Assembly: GCA_002695005.1 (NCBI GenBank)
Contig: NZNT01000029.1
Location: 496,001 to 560,000, forward strand
Direction: 5' to 3'
Length of the DNA: 64,000 nucleotides
DNA from: Maritimibacter sp.
GTDB taxonomy: Bacteria; Pseudomonadota; Alphaproteobacteria; Rhodobacterales; Rhodobacteraceae
Notes under the pieces: generated by a model
What the model was told of the DNA's origin: nothing
The model's input: the letters and a program-made list of their open reading frames with translations, nothing else
The model's database searches: none
Part shown: piece by piece, positions 44,529 to 53,436 of the stretch
Position numbering within the stretch: the first letter of the stretch is position 1
Layout: each line of letters starts with the position of its first letter
Program-made: the position numbers and the translations under genes

Positions 44529-44921
44529 TCAGGCGAAGGCTGCGTCCTCCGCCTCCCGCCACGTCCAGGCGAGATAGCCGATGTAGAGCAGCGCCAGCAC
44601 CTCGATCGAGGCGAGGAAGATGTAGTGGGGCGAGAGCGATCCGCCGCCCACCACGAACAGGATCGTCACCACCACCGCGGCGAGGTTGGCGATCCGGCTT
44701 GCCCGTGGGGCGAGAGCGCGGGTCAGGAAAATCATCGCGATGCCGACCTCGATGAACACGGCGGCGAGCACGAGGAACATCGGGGTGATCGTAACGCCCT
44801 CGATCGTGCCGGTGGAAAGCTGCGCGACGGTGCCGGGATAGAAGATCGAAAGGATGTCGGCGAAAATCATGTTCAGGAGGACGACGACCCAGAGGGTCGA
44901 AATCTTGGCGGGCAGGGTCAT
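44529..44921 (-). CDS. DUF6326-like four-helix membrane protein under TetR control
   Basis: 130 residues with four helices (about 8-28, 45-68, 76-95, 100-120). The opening KISTLWVVVLLNMIFADIL is typical of what is annotated DUF6326; function unknown. Divergent from a TetR regulator, with two palindromic operators between the two starts, so it is presumably the regulator's target. It converges with the desaturase-like gene. Confidence 0.7.
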   Translation of the reverse strand: MTLPAKISTLWVVVLLNMIFADILSIFYPGTVAQLSTGTIEGVTITPMFLVLAAVFIEVGIAMIFLTRALAPRASRIANLAAVVVTILFVVGGGSLSPHYIFLASIEVLALLYIGYLAWTWREAEDAAFA

Positions 44922-44950
44922 GGGATGGGTCCGTTCTGTGGTTCAAGGAA

Positions 44951-45002
44951 AAACATACGGTGTATGTTTGTGCGGAAAGACGTAAATATACACTGTATGT
45001 TT
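44951..45002. promoter_or_regulatory. Two TetR-type operators
   Basis: Site 1 at 44951-44969 reads AAACATACGGTGTATGTTT, a near-perfect inverted repeat. Site 2 at 44984-45002 reads AAATATACACTGTATGTTT. Centres are 33 bases apart, about three helical turns. Both lie between the divergent DUF6326-like and TetR genes. Confidence 0.8.
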
Positions 45003-45035
45003 GTCAAGCCGTGTGACGATGCCTAAAGGTGTGCC

Positions 45036-45698
45036 ATGAGCCCCGCGTCAAAACCCCCGCAACGCCGGACCCTCACGACCGACAAGGTCGTGGCAGAGGC
45101 GATGCGGCTTGCGGATGCCGAGGGGCTGGAGGGACTGTCGATGCGCCGTCTTGCGGGGGCGCTGGGGGTCACGCCCATGTCGCTTTACAACCATGTCGCG
45201 GGCAAGGAAGAGCTGCTCGACGCAATGGTGGACGCGGTCGTGGCGCAGATCGACAGCCCTGAGATCGACGGGGACTGGCGCGCGATGATGCGCCGTCGGG
45301 CACTGTCGATGCGGGAGGTGCTGATGCGCCACCGCTGGGCGTCGATCCCACTGATCAGCCGGATGACCTCGGGCGCGGCGATCCTGCGCGACACGAACGC
45401 GACGCTTGGCTGCCTTGTCACGGCGGGGTTCACCTATCCCCAGGCGGACTGGGCGCGCAACGCGATCGACAATCATGTCTATGGCTATGCGTTCCAGGAG
45501 GTGAATTACCCGGTAGACCCCGAGGGCTACAAGGCCGCCGCGTCACGATTCCTGCCGCGCATTCCGGCGAGCGAGTATCCGTTCCTTCACGAAGCAGCCC
45601 GGCAGATCGCGGAAGCGCGGTATGACGGGATCACCCGGTTCGAGTTCGGGCTGGACCTGATCCTCGACGGGCTGGAGGCGTGGAAGGACGCCGAGTGA
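45036..45698 (+). CDS. TetR/AcrR-family transcriptional regulator
   Basis: 220 residues. N-terminal helix-turn-helix (about 12-58; TDKVVAEAMRLADAEGLEGL, then LAGALGVTPMSLYNHVAGKE), the form seen in TetR proteins with the TetR_C-type ligand domain; the C-terminal half ends FEFGLDLILDGLEAW. Likely represses itself and the divergent membrane gene through the paired operators upstream. Inducer unknown. Confidence 0.9.
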   Translation: MSPASKPPQRRTLTTDKVVAEAMRLADAEGLEGLSMRRLAGALGVTPMSLYNHVAGKEELLDAMVDAVVAQIDSPEIDGDWRAMMRRRALSMREVLMRHRWASIPLISRMTSGAAILRDTNATLGCLVTAGFTYPQADWARNAIDNHVYGYAFQEVNYPVDPEGYKAAASRFLPRIPASEYPFLHEAARQIAEARYDGITRFEFGLDLILDGLEAWKDAE

Positions 45699-45704
45699 CC
45701 CGGC

Positions 45705-46247
45705 TTACGCGCCGGACGCCGTCCGCAGGTTTCCCATCAACTCGCCCAGGAACCTGACCGACGCCTCGTTCTTCAACCGCCCGTCGTCGTCGAAGGCGTC
45801 CTTGGAGTTGCCGATGAACACTTCGGGTCCATAGACGAGGTGGGGGCGGAAGGGCATCATGCACAGGATCAGGTTGTGCATCGCGCGCGCGCCGCCGGAA
45901 ATGCCGGACGACGCGGCGATAAGCGACACGGGCTTGTCGCGCCAGACGTTGCCGTCGCAGCGCGACACCCAGTCGAGCGCGTTCTTGAGCACGCCGGGGA
46001 TGTTCTTGTTGTACTCGGGCGTGGAGATCACCACAGCATCCGCTGCCGCGATCTGGTCGTTCAGCCGGAGCACCGCCTCGGGGATGCCGGGGCCATCCTG
46101 GATGTCCTGGTTGAAGGCCGGGAAGTCGATGTCGGCCTCGACATAATCGCAGGGGCCGAAGGTCCGCGCGGCCTCTTTCAGCAGCAGGCGGTTGGTCGAG
46201 GCTTTGCGTAGGGCACCGGCGATGCCGAGCAGGATGGGATCGGACAT
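45705..46247 (-). CDS. NADPH-dependent FMN reductase
   Basis: 180 residues, flavodoxin-like fold. LGIAGALRKASTNRLLLKEA (about 6-25) is the FMN phosphate loop region, and VISTPEYNKNIPGVLKNALDW (about 74-94) is the second FMN contact; both are typical of the chromate/azo-reducing FMN reductase family. Cytosolic, homomultimeric in relatives. ATG 46247 with AGGAG upstream. Converges on tetR with a 6-base gap. Confidence 0.9.
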   Translation of the reverse strand: MSDPILLGIAGALRKASTNRLLLKEAARTFGPCDYVEADIDFPAFNQDIQDGPGIPEAVLRLNDQIAAADAVVISTPEYNKNIPGVLKNALDWVSRCDGNVWRDKPVSLIAASSGISGGARAMHNLILCMMPFRPHLVYGPEVFIGNSKDAFDDDGRLKNEASVRFLGELMGNLRTASGA

Positions 46248-46369
46248 GGAAACTCCTATGACTGCCGTCTTGGTAGAAAACGTCGCGCCCGGTGGGAAGG
46301 ATCAATCGCCGGGCCGAAGAGGTTGCGGACCGCTCGGTGTGATCCGCCGGGAAGCCGAGGCGCGTCCAT

Positions 46370-46425
46370 CTTCTTCGGTCCGGAAATACCTCGGAGGTGC
46401 GGGGGCAGAGCCCCCCGCGGGGCAG
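46370..46425 (-). repeat. Two-hairpin dispersed repeat, copy E
   Basis: On the minus strand: hairpin GGGGGC-TCT-GCCCCC (46401-46415 on +), then ACCTCCGAGGTATTTCCGG and ACCGAAGAAG ending at 46370. It lies just after the stop of the gene at 46429 and points the same way as that gene. The surrounding 181 bases (46248-46428) contain no gene. Confidence 0.7.
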
Positions 46426-46428
46426 GCC

Positions 46429-46800
46429 TCAGGTCGTCTCGACACAGTGACGCCGGAATGCCCGCTTTAGCATATCCAGTTCGGCGCGCAAAAGCTCCAT
46501 CTCGGCGCGGAAATCCTCATCCAGCGGCTGACCGGTGACGACCGTGAAGCTTGCGAGCCGGTCGCCTGTTGCGGCGTGGGCGATGATGAAAGTCTGCACC
46601 CCTTCCGACAGAAGCTCGGGCGGGATCGGGACCGAGACGCGGAACTGCCCCTCGACCTGGGGGTCTTCACGCAGGGTGGCCCCTTCGATGTCCTGCCCGT
46701 TGTGGGTGACGGTGATGTCCGGCGGCGTCGCGGCGCCCGTGAGCACGCCTTCCCAGATGCCAGCTTGAATCCGTGTCTTGGTCAGCACGAGTTCGGCCAT
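46429..46800 (-). CDS. Hypothetical protein following DUF6478
   Basis: 123 residues, soluble. A beta-rich first part (LTKTRIQAGIWEGVLTG, TVTHNGQDIEG, SFTVVTGQPL) is followed by a C-terminal helical stretch that could form a coiled coil (EDFRAEMELLRAELDMLKRA). No family recognised. It starts one base after the stop of the DUF6478 gene with GGAGGTG upstream, so both are in one operon. Confidence 0.65.
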   Translation of the reverse strand: MAELVLTKTRIQAGIWEGVLTGAATPPDITVTHNGQDIEGATLREDPQVEGQFRVSVPIPPELLSEGVQTFIIAHAATGDRLASFTVVTGQPLDEDFRAEMELLRAELDMLKRAFRRHCVETT

Positions 46801-46801
46801 G

Positions 46802-47575
46802 TCACACCTCCGAGCGTGGGCGGCGCGAGAAGTTCACGTCGCGCAGCATCACCTGATTCATTTCCGGCCCCTCGAAGATCAGATCGACCCACGCCCGCTC
46901 CACCCGCTTTTCGTTGAGCTTGGTGTAGGCGAGGTCGAAGTCCACCGAAAGCTCGGTGTCCGACAGCGGCAGCTCGCGCACCATCTGTTCGGTGTTGGGG
47001 CCGTGCTGGATGTTGAGCCGGGCGAAGATTTCCAGCGGCTTCTCGGTCTCGACCACAGCGTTCATGCGGATCAGATGTTTGCGACCCAGCCCGCGCATGG
47101 CGCTGTCGGGCATTTCGACGACGAGCGACAGGAACGATCCGTCGAACTGGAACACATCCATGCGCAGGCCGAAGGGGGCGAGGTCGTCCTCGTGCGTGTT
47201 GCGCAGCTGGCGCACCGTCAGTTCGGAGATCCGGCAGTCATGGAAGATCGTCACCTCGTCCCCGAAGGTCGTCTTGCTCTCGACCTCGGCCTGTCCGGGC
47301 GGGAAGATCGGGCCGCGCCAAAGCTGCGGTCGCCACGACCAGTCGGAGTGGAGCGGCTTGGGAAACGAGTTGGAGCCGATGAGGGGCAGCGCCAGGCGAC
47401 CATTGGAGACGAAGAGGAGCCGGTCGGTGACCTGCCGCAGCTCCAGCGCGCGCAGGCGCAGGCGGCGCAGCCCGTCCAGCCCCATCTGATCGGCGGCAGC
47501 GGCGATCCGGCGCCAGCGGCGCATCACCAGCCGGTGAAGCAGCGCGTCGAGAGGGCCAAAGGCGCGGTCAGGCAT
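46802..47575 (-). CDS. DUF6478-family protein
   Basis: 257 residues, soluble, restricted to Rhodobacterales as far as I know. The N-terminal helical part contains many Arg (LVMRRWRRIAAAADQMGLDG), and the rest is beta-rich with WSWRPQLWRGPIF and TIFHDCRISELTVRQL. Function unknown. An imperfect palindrome (ATTGTTTAC/GTAAATAAT, 47582-47602) lies just upstream of the start. Paired with the hypothetical gene downstream. Confidence 0.7.
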   Translation of the reverse strand: MPDRAFGPLDALLHRLVMRRWRRIAAAADQMGLDGLRRLRLRALELRQVTDRLLFVSNGRLALPLIGSNSFPKPLHSDWSWRPQLWRGPIFPPGQAEVESKTTFGDEVTIFHDCRISELTVRQLRNTHEDDLAPFGLRMDVFQFDGSFLSLVVEMPDSAMRGLGRKHLIRMNAVVETEKPLEIFARLNIQHGPNTEQMVRELPLSDTELSVDFDLAYTKLNEKRVERAWVDLIFEGPEMNQVMLRDVNFSRRPRSEV

Positions 47576-47581
47576 CGGTTA

Positions 47582-47602
47582 TTGTTTACCCATTGTAAAT
47601 AA
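47582..47602. promoter_or_regulatory. Palindromic site upstream of the DUF6478 gene
   Basis: ATTGTTTAC and GTAAATAAT surround five central bases; eight of nine arm pairs match. The AT-rich 55-base gap between two minus-strand genes contains this site, which suggests a regulator operator or promoter region. Confidence 0.35.
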
Positions 47603-47630
47603 TCTCATCATCTACACCAGAATTATTGAC

Positions 47631-48296
47631 CTAAAGCAAACGGTTGAGGAGGCCGCGCAGGCCTGGTGATGCCGCGCGCGGGGTGTCGTCCTGCCCGGCA
47701 TCCGGGGCCGTTCCTGCCGGATTGGCCTCCCGCACCGCTTTGACGAAGGCGAGGGTGAGCGCCTTGCCCGTCGCCGCCGCGAGAGGGGCCTGTGCCGTGC
47801 CTGCGGCGGTGATCGTCACCAGCGCGCCGGACTGGACGAAGATCGCGCGCCAGTAGTCCTCGGACAGGTCGATGGTGCCGTCGTCGCGCACCCGCATGAG
47901 GATGAGGTTCGCGTCCCGCTCAAGCGACAGGATCTGCGCCCTGCCGGAGCCGCCGGACCGCGCGAGAGCGGCCTTGCCCGCATCCGACGACAGATGCGCC
48001 GCGAGGGCGGCGAGGTCGTCGCGACCCAACGCGCCGGCACCCGGAGCGACGGCGGCGGTCAGAACGGCCGGGGCTGCCGGGGCGGGGCCGCGCCCTTCGA
48101 TGCCCTGACAGGTGCCGTAAAGGACGAAGGCGCCGCTGGGGGACTCGCGCCGCTGTGCCGGATCGGGGCAGAAACCGGAGGGCGCGACGAGCGTGAAGGT
48201 GCCGTTCAGCACGCGAAGCGCGCCACCGGATGACAGCCCACCCGCGCATCCCGCGAGCAGCGCCACCACGCAAATCACCCCGTATATCCGTTGCAT
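47631..48296 (-). CDS. Lipoprotein of unknown function
   Basis: 221 residues. Lipoprotein signal with lipobox LAGC at Cys17, then a domain with FTLVAPSGFCPDPAQRRESP and LIRMRV-like strands plus a disordered Pro/Ala-rich segment before the final GLRGLLNRLL. The frame continues upstream over the antisense strand of two other genes, but ATG 48294-48296 is the only start that gives a signal peptide. Divergent from the CPBP protease. No family named. Confidence 0.65.
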   Translation of the reverse strand: MQRIYGVICVVALLAGCAGGLSSGGALRVLNGTFTLVAPSGFCPDPAQRRESPSGAFVLYGTCQGIEGRGPAPAAPAVLTAAVAPGAGALGRDDLAALAAHLSSDAGKAALARSGGSGRAQILSLERDANLILMRVRDDGTIDLSEDYWRAIFVQSGALVTITAAGTAQAPLAAATGKALTLAFVKAVREANPAGTAPDAGQDDTPRAASPGLRGLLNRLL

Positions 48297-48386
48297 CGCC
48301 TTGTCCCGAAAGCCCGCTGTCCCTTCCGGGATAGGGGCCGCCACAGGGCGATGCAAGCCATGCTTGTGACCCGGCGCACGTCCTTT

Positions 48387-49331
48387 ATGCTCCGGTCCGA
48401 GAACGCGGAGCGAATGATGCAGGATTTCTGGGCCCCGGCCTTTCCCAAGGTGCAGATCTGGCGCACGACGCTGGGCCTGATCCTGTTGTTCGGGGCCTTT
48501 TTCGCCGGAACGGCGGGGGTGTTCCTGCTTGCGGCCCGGCTGATCGGGACAGATCCGGGCGCGATGCTCGGCGGCGGATCGCCCGCGGATGCATCGGTCT
48601 TTTTCGCGACGTTCATCGGCTTCCATGTGGGTCTGCTGATCGTTCTGCCGCTGTTGCACCGGCGGGGGTATTTCAGCTTGTTCGGCCCCACCCGCCGGCT
48701 CAACCTGCGCCACTTCGCCATCGGCACGGCCACGACCCTGTCGCTCGCCGCGCTGCTCTATGGCGTGATGTTCGTGGAGCGGGTCTTTCTGCCGGACGGG
48801 ATGGAGCCGACGGTGCGCCAGATCCGTCCGGTGAGCGAGTGGGTCGTGTGGCTGTTGCCCGCCATCGCGCTGATCTTTTTCCAGACCTTCGCGGAGGAGG
48901 CGCTGTTTCGCGGCTACCTGCTCCAACAACTGCGCGCGCGGTTCCGGTCGGTGTTCATCTGGGCGGTGCTGCCGTCGCTGATCTTCGGGTTCCTGCATTT
49001 CGACGTCGCGACCTACGGCACGGTGAACGCGCTGGCCTATGTGGTGAACACGACGACGACGGGTATCCTGCTGTGCCTCATCACCATCCGCACCGGCAAT
49101 CTCGGCGCGGCGGCGGGGCTGCACTTCGGCAACAACGCGGCGCTGATCGCCATCGGGATCGACGGCAACCTCGACGGCTTCTCTCTCTTCGTCGTGGGGA
49201 TGGAACTGGGGTCCGGCTATACCGCCTGGTCGATCCTCAGCCAGACCGCCTTTACGCTCGTGCTGTTCACGCTCTGGTGGCTCTGGATGAACCGGCGGGA
49301 CAAGATTGCAAAGGCGGGCGTGGCGGCATAG
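48387..49331 (+). CDS. CPBP-family intramembrane metalloprotease
   Basis: 314 residues, about eight helices. CPBP (CAAX protease/Abi) motifs: the EExxxR in FAEEALFRGYLLQQL (about 176-190), the His of IFGFLHFD, and the HFGNNAALI of motif 3. Such enzymes cleave membrane proteins or act in bacteriocin self-protection; the target is unknown. Start at ATG 48387 aligns with the family's LRS...R..W opening, though 48414/48417 have a better GGAG ribosome site. Confidence 0.87.
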   Translation: MLRSENAERMMQDFWAPAFPKVQIWRTTLGLILLFGAFFAGTAGVFLLAARLIGTDPGAMLGGGSPADASVFFATFIGFHVGLLIVLPLLHRRGYFSLFGPTRRLNLRHFAIGTATTLSLAALLYGVMFVERVFLPDGMEPTVRQIRPVSEWVVWLLPAIALIFFQTFAEEALFRGYLLQQLRARFRSVFIWAVLPSLIFGFLHFDVATYGTVNALAYVVNTTTTGILLCLITIRTGNLGAAAGLHFGNNAALIAIGIDGNLDGFSLFVVGMELGSGYTAWSILSQTAFTLVLFTLWWLWMNRRDKIAKAGVAA

Positions 49332-49361
49332 GTAGTGCCCGAATGAGCCAAGGATGACGCG

Positions 49362-50405
49362 ATGAACTGGATCTCGAACTACGTCCGGCCCCGGATCAAC
49401 TCGCTGTTTTCGCGGCGGGAGGTGCCCGAGAACCTGTGGATCAAGTGCCCGGAGTGCGGTTCCATGCTGTTCCACCGGGAGCTGTCGGACAACCTCAACG
49501 TCTGCACCAATTGCGATCACCACATGGCGATCACCCCGCGCGAGCGGTTCTCCAAGCTGTTCGATGGCGGCACCTTTACCGAAGTGAGCGTGCCCGCGCC
49601 GATCGAGGACCCGCTGAAGTTCAAGGATCAGAAGAAATATCCCGACCGAATGAAGATCGCCCAGAAGACCACGGGCGAGAAGGAAGCGATGCTCGTCGCC
49701 GAGGGCGAGATGGGGCGCACGCCCATCGTCGCGGCCTGTCAGGACTTCTCGTTCATGGGTGGGTCGATGGGCATGTATGTCGGCAATGCGATCATCGCGG
49801 CGGCCGAACGCGCGGTGGAGCTCAAGCGCCCGCTGATCCTGTTCTCCGCAGCCGGCGGCGCGCGGATGCAGGAGGGCATTCTGAGCCTCATGCAGATGCC
49901 GCGCACGACCGTGGCCGTCGACATGGTGAAGGAGGCGGGGCTTCCCTACATCGTGGTCCTGACGCACCCGACGACCGGGGGCGTGACCGCGTCTTACGCC
50001 ATGCTGGGTGACGTGCAGATTTCCGAGCCCAACGCGCTTATCTGTTTTGCCGGGCCGCGCGTCATCGAACAGACCATCCGCGAGAAGCTGCCGGAGGGGT
50101 TCCAGCGGGCCGAATACCTGCTCGACCACGGGATGCTCGACCGGGTGACGCATCGCAACGACATGCGCGACGAGTTGATCACCATCGTTCGCATGATGCT
50201 GGGTCTCGGCCCGGCGGTGCGTGGCGACCTGCCCGCGCCGGAAAAGAAGCCGGCGCCCAAGCCCGACGCGACGCCTGACGCGAAACCCGAGGCGAAGCAG
50301 GACGCCAAGGCCGACGCGCCCAAGCCCGAGGCGAAGCCGAAGCCGGATGCGCCCAAGCCGGATGCGCAGAAGAAGACGCCCCCGCAGGAGGCCAAGAAAG
50401 CGTGA
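49362..50405 (+). CDS. accD: Acetyl-CoA carboxylase carboxyltransferase beta subunit, with long tail
   Basis: Transfers carboxyl from carboxy-biotin to acetyl-CoA to make malonyl-CoA for fatty acids. 347 residues: an N-terminal zinc ribbon with Cys29, Cys32, Cys48 and Cys51 (CPECG, CTNCD), and the crotonase-like domain with [13 protein letters not shown] and [11 protein letters not shown]. After about residue 290 comes a low-complexity tail of about 55 residues rich in Lys, Pro, Asp and Ala, absent from E. coli AccD. Start ATG 49362 after AAGGATGA. It overlaps folC (GTGA). Confidence 0.95.
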   Translation: MNWISNYVRPRINSLFSRREVPENLWIKCPECGSMLFHRELSDNLNVCTNCDHHMAITPRERFSKLFDGGTFTEVSVPAPIEDPLKFKDQKKYPDRMKIAQKTTGEKEAMLVAEGEMGRTPIVAACQDFSFMGGSMGMYVGNAIIAAAERAVELKRPLILFSAAGGARMQEGILSLMQMPRTTVAVDMVKEAGLPYIVVLTHPTTGGVTASYAMLGDVQISEPNALICFAGPRVIEQTIREKLPEGFQRAEYLLDHGMLDRVTHRNDMRDELITIVRMMLGLGPAVRGDLPAPEKKPAPKPDATPDAKPEAKQDAKADAPKPEAKPKPDAPKPDAQKKTPPQEAKKA

Positions 50406-51673
50406 GCGAGGCAGGCTCGGACATCATCCTCGACCGGATGATGTCACTCCACCCCAAGATCATCGACCTGACGCTGGACCGCGTGTGGCGGCTTCTGGAG
50501 GCGCTGGACCATCCCGAGCGGCGTCTGCCGCCAGTGATCCATGTGGCCGGGACCAACGGCAAGGGCTCTACCCTAGCCATGATCCGCGCCGGGCTGGAGG
50601 GCGCGGGCAAGCGGGTCCATGTCTACACCTCGCCGCATCTTGCCCGGTTCCACGAACGCATCCGCCTTGCCGGGACGCTGATCACCGAGGATCACCTGAC
50701 CGATGTGCTCGACCGCTGCTATGCGGCCAATGGCGGCGAGAGCATCACCTACTTCGAGATCACAACCGTCGCCGCGCTGCTCGCGTTTTCGGAAACGGAC
50801 GCGGATTACACATTGCTCGAAGTCGGGCTTGGCGGCCGGCTGGACGCGACCAACGTGGTCGATCCGGTGCTGACCGCGATCACGCCCGTCTCCATCGACC
50901 ATACGCAGTTTCTGGGCGATACGCTCGCCGCCATCGCAGGCGAGAAGGCCGGGATCATCAAGCGGGGCGTGCCCTGCGTGGTGGGGCCGCAGCCGGACGA
51001 GGCGCTGGAGGTGATCGAGGCCAAGGCCGCGCGTCTGGGCGCGCCGCTTCTGGCGCATGGACAGCAGTGGCAGGTGTCGCAGGAGCGCGGGCGGCTGATC
51101 TTTCAGGACGAAACCGGCCTGCTGGATCTGCCGCGCCCGGCGCTCATCGGTGCGCATCAGGTCGAGAACGCGGGCGCGGCGCTGGCCGGTCTGCGCGCGC
51201 TGGGCTTCGGCGAGGATGCCTGCGAGGCGGCGATGACGGACGCCAGTTGGCCCGCGCGGATGCAGCGGCTGCGCGAAGGACCTTTGGTCGAGGCGGCCGG
51301 GGCGGCGGAGCTGTGGCTCGACGGGGGGCATAACCCGTCGGCGGGCGCGGCGCTGGCCAGTGTGTTGGCGGAGCTGCCCCGGCGGCCCCTGCGGCTCGTC
51401 TGCGGGATGCTCAACACCAAGGACGTGAGCGGCTTCATGCGCCCGCTGGCCGATCTCGCTCAGGATCTGACCGCAGTGTCCATTCCCGGCGAGGCCGCGA
51501 CACTCACCGCCCGCGAGACGGCAAAGGTTGCGCGGTCGGTCGGGTTGCAGGCCGGGACGGCGGAAAGCCTCGACGCCGCGATCCGCGACATCGTGGCCGA
51601 AACACCGGAGGCGCGCATCCTGATCTGCGGCTCGCTTTACCTCGCCGGACATGTGCTGCGCGCGAACGGCTGA
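50402..51673 (+). CDS. folC: Folylpolyglutamate synthase/dihydrofolate synthase
   Basis: Adds glutamate to dihydropteroate and to folates. 423 residues of the Mur ligase fold: P-loop [13 protein letters not shown] (about 47-59), the Omega loop region [29 protein letters not shown], and [13 protein letters not shown] near 300. The start is GTG 50402 within the accD stop (GTGA). accD-folC pairing is common in proteobacteria. Confidence 0.95.
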   Translation: MSEAGSDIILDRMMSLHPKIIDLTLDRVWRLLEALDHPERRLPPVIHVAGTNGKGSTLAMIRAGLEGAGKRVHVYTSPHLARFHERIRLAGTLITEDHLTDVLDRCYAANGGESITYFEITTVAALLAFSETDADYTLLEVGLGGRLDATNVVDPVLTAITPVSIDHTQFLGDTLAAIAGEKAGIIKRGVPCVVGPQPDEALEVIEAKAARLGAPLLAHGQQWQVSQERGRLIFQDETGLLDLPRPALIGAHQVENAGAALAGLRALGFGEDACEAAMTDASWPARMQRLREGPLVEAAGAAELWLDGGHNPSAGAALASVLAELPRRPLRLVCGMLNTKDVSGFMRPLADLAQDLTAVSIPGEAATLTARETAKVARSVGLQAGTAESLDAAIRDIVAETPEARILICGSLYLAGHVLRANG

Positions 51674-51790
51674 CCCGAATGGGTGTGGCGCGAAAGACTC
51701 TCTGACGAGAATAATGTCACGCGATCCGACCCGCTCCGGGGTCTCCCGCGACTCAAGCCATTGGCCCGACTCGCTTTTTCCGCGGATTGC

Positions 51791-51839
51791 CGAATCGCCT
51801 GCGAATCATACGAAATATTGACCGTCCGAGGTGATTCGC
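51791..51839. promoter_or_regulatory. Repeated GAATCG motifs upstream of the rhodanese-LysM pair
   Basis: CGAATCGC at 51791-51798 and GCGAATC at 51801-51807 on +, and the inverted GATTCGC at 51833-51839. They are the only structure seen in the 246 bases between folC and the next gene, apart from a short AT-rich stretch at about 51811-51820. A regulator or promoter role is a guess. Confidence 0.3.
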
Positions 51840-51919
51840 CCAAGATGTGGCCTATTGAATACCGGGCTGCCACCCGGGAAGAATTACCTGTCGAGCAGGA
51901 CAGGACAGGGGGACAGTAG

Positions 51920-52549
51920 ATGTTTCGGCTGATCTTGGTCGCCGCACTGGCGTGTGTCATCACAAGCAAAGACGTTCTGGCGCAAGAGGTCCGGATCACT
52001 CCGGATACCGCATCGTTCTCGGTGGAAGTGAATGGGAAACTGATCACCATCGAGCGCAACCAGGACACAAATCACAAGATCACCAACGAGTTCACCAAGA
52101 CATCGCGCCCCTGCCCACCGTTTTGTATCCACCCGATTTCGGCAGCGCCGGGTGTGACGACGGTGGGCGAACTCGAGGTTATCGACTTCATCGAGACGTC
52201 GGTGGCCAAGGGCAACGGGCTGTTGATCGACAGCCGGCTTCCCGAATGGTTCGCGAAGGGGACGATCCCAGGTGCGGTGAACGTGCCCTTCGCGACCCTC
52301 GAGCCCTCCAACCCCTATCGCGACCAGATCCTTCAGGCACTTGGCGGGGTCCAGTCTGGCGCGGGCTGGAGCTTTGCCGCCGCGCGCGACCTTACGCTGT
52401 TCTGCAACGGACCGTGGTGCGACCAGAGCCCGCGCGCGATCCGCAACCTCGTGGACGCCGGGTATCCGGCGGACAAGATCAGGTATTACCGGGGCGGGAT
52501 GCAGCTTTGGCTGTTGCTCGGCCTGACCGTCGAATCCCCGAACGCTTAA
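51920..52549 (+). CDS. Secreted rhodanese-domain protein
   Basis: 209 residues. Signal peptide about 1-21 (ends VLAQ). A Cys-containing linker (SRPCPPFCIHP) precedes a rhodanese-like fold (about 85-205) with LLIDSRLPEWFAKGTIPGA and the active-loop Cys162 or Cys167 in LFCNGPWCDQSP. The CxxxxC pair in the loop is unusual for the classic single-Cys rhodanese. ATG 51920 after GGGGGACAG. The LysM gene follows 10 bases later. Confidence 0.8.
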   Translation: MFRLILVAALACVITSKDVLAQEVRITPDTASFSVEVNGKLITIERNQDTNHKITNEFTKTSRPCPPFCIHPISAAPGVTTVGELEVIDFIETSVAKGNGLLIDSRLPEWFAKGTIPGAVNVPFATLEPSNPYRDQILQALGGVQSGAGWSFAAARDLTLFCNGPWCDQSPRAIRNLVDAGYPADKIRYYRGGMQLWLLLGLTVESPNA

Positions 52550-52559
52550 GGAGGGGCCG

Positions 52560-53378
52560 ATGTATCGTATCGTCGTCCTGATCGCGGGGTTCCTCATCGC
52601 CGTTTCGGGTATGCTGTTTCTCCAGGGCGGGCAGCGCGACCCGGCCGATTTCGCCCTCGCCGAGGACATCGTGATCGAGGACGTCGCGCAGATGTCCGCG
52701 CGCACGTCGCAGGCCCCGGCGACCGATCTGTCGGGTCTGACCTCCGCCGTGCGCGCCTCGCTCTCCCCCGAGACGGTGGCGGCCCCTGAGGAGGCGGACG
52801 ACATGGCCGCGATGACCTCCGGCGTGCTGGCAGGTCTCGGCGCGCCCGCCCCCGCGCCGGGCGGTGACGACGCGATGCAGCAGGCGACCGCGGCGGTGCT
52901 GGCGAGCCTGAACGGCGCCACGGCCCCCACCAACCCGGCCCCGCAGAGCCTTGAGGCGATCATTTCGCAATCCATGCAGGCGGGGGAGAGCGACGCCTAT
53001 ATCGACGCGCTCCTGAACGAGGCGGTCACGTCGGGGTCCGTGCAGGTGCCCGAGGCGCTGATGACCGTGGATGGGCGCGTGGATACCCGCACGCTCATTG
53101 CCGCCATCGTGCAGCAGTCGATGGGCAGCGCGGACGCTGCCGAGATTCAGGCCATCGCCGCCGAGGCGAACGCGGGCACGACGCCCCGCGCGCCGGCAGT
53201 GCAGGAGGTGGCGGGCGAGCGGCTCTATACCGTCGAGCAGGGCGACAGCCTCGCCTATATCGCATTGATTTTTTACAAGGATTCCGGGCAGTTCGAGCGG
53301 ATCTTCGAGGCCAATCGCGACGTCATCGCAAGCCCGGACAAGATCCGGGTGGGCCAGCAGCTCCGCATTCCCGGCTAA
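52560..53378 (+). CDS. LysM-domain envelope protein
   Basis: 272 residues: N-terminal membrane helix (about 3-22; not a cleavable signal by look), a long acidic Ala-rich low-complexity middle (about 60-210) and a C-terminal LysM peptidoglycan-binding repeat (about 222-271; LYTVEQGDSLAYIALIFYKD, then PDKIRVGQQLRIPG). Probably anchors a rhodanese-linked function to the cell wall; the link is by position only. RBS AGGAGGGG. A strong terminator follows. Confidence 0.85.
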   Translation: MYRIVVLIAGFLIAVSGMLFLQGGQRDPADFALAEDIVIEDVAQMSARTSQAPATDLSGLTSAVRASLSPETVAAPEEADDMAAMTSGVLAGLGAPAPAPGGDDAMQQATAAVLASLNGATAPTNPAPQSLEAIISQSMQAGESDAYIDALLNEAVTSGSVQVPEALMTVDGRVDTRTLIAAIVQQSMGSADAAEIQAIAAEANAGTTPRAPAVQEVAGERLYTVEQGDSLAYIALIFYKDSGQFERIFEANRDVIASPDKIRVGQQLRIPG

Positions 53379-53407
53379 GACGACCTCGTACCGAAGAAGG
53401 TGCTCCT

Positions 53408-53436
53408 GCCCCGGCCTCGTGCCGGGGCTTTTTTTA
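53408..53436. terminator. Rho-independent terminator between LysM and MalY-like genes
   Basis: Stem GCCCCGGC (53408-53415) with GCCGGGGC (53421-53428), loop CTCGT, followed by TTTTTTT. The stop codon of the minus-strand gene (53434-53436) lies in the T-run, so the same structure may end both transcripts. Confidence 0.85.

Noticed and set aside
48297-50153. Long minus-strand extension of the lipoprotein frame over the CPBP and accD genes
   Set aside because: The real gene begins at 48296 with a signal peptide; the rest is antisense to two well-supported genes.
51683-51919. 78-codon frame between folC and the rhodanese gene
   Set aside because: No ribosome site or family features; overlaps the likely promoter region of the next gene.
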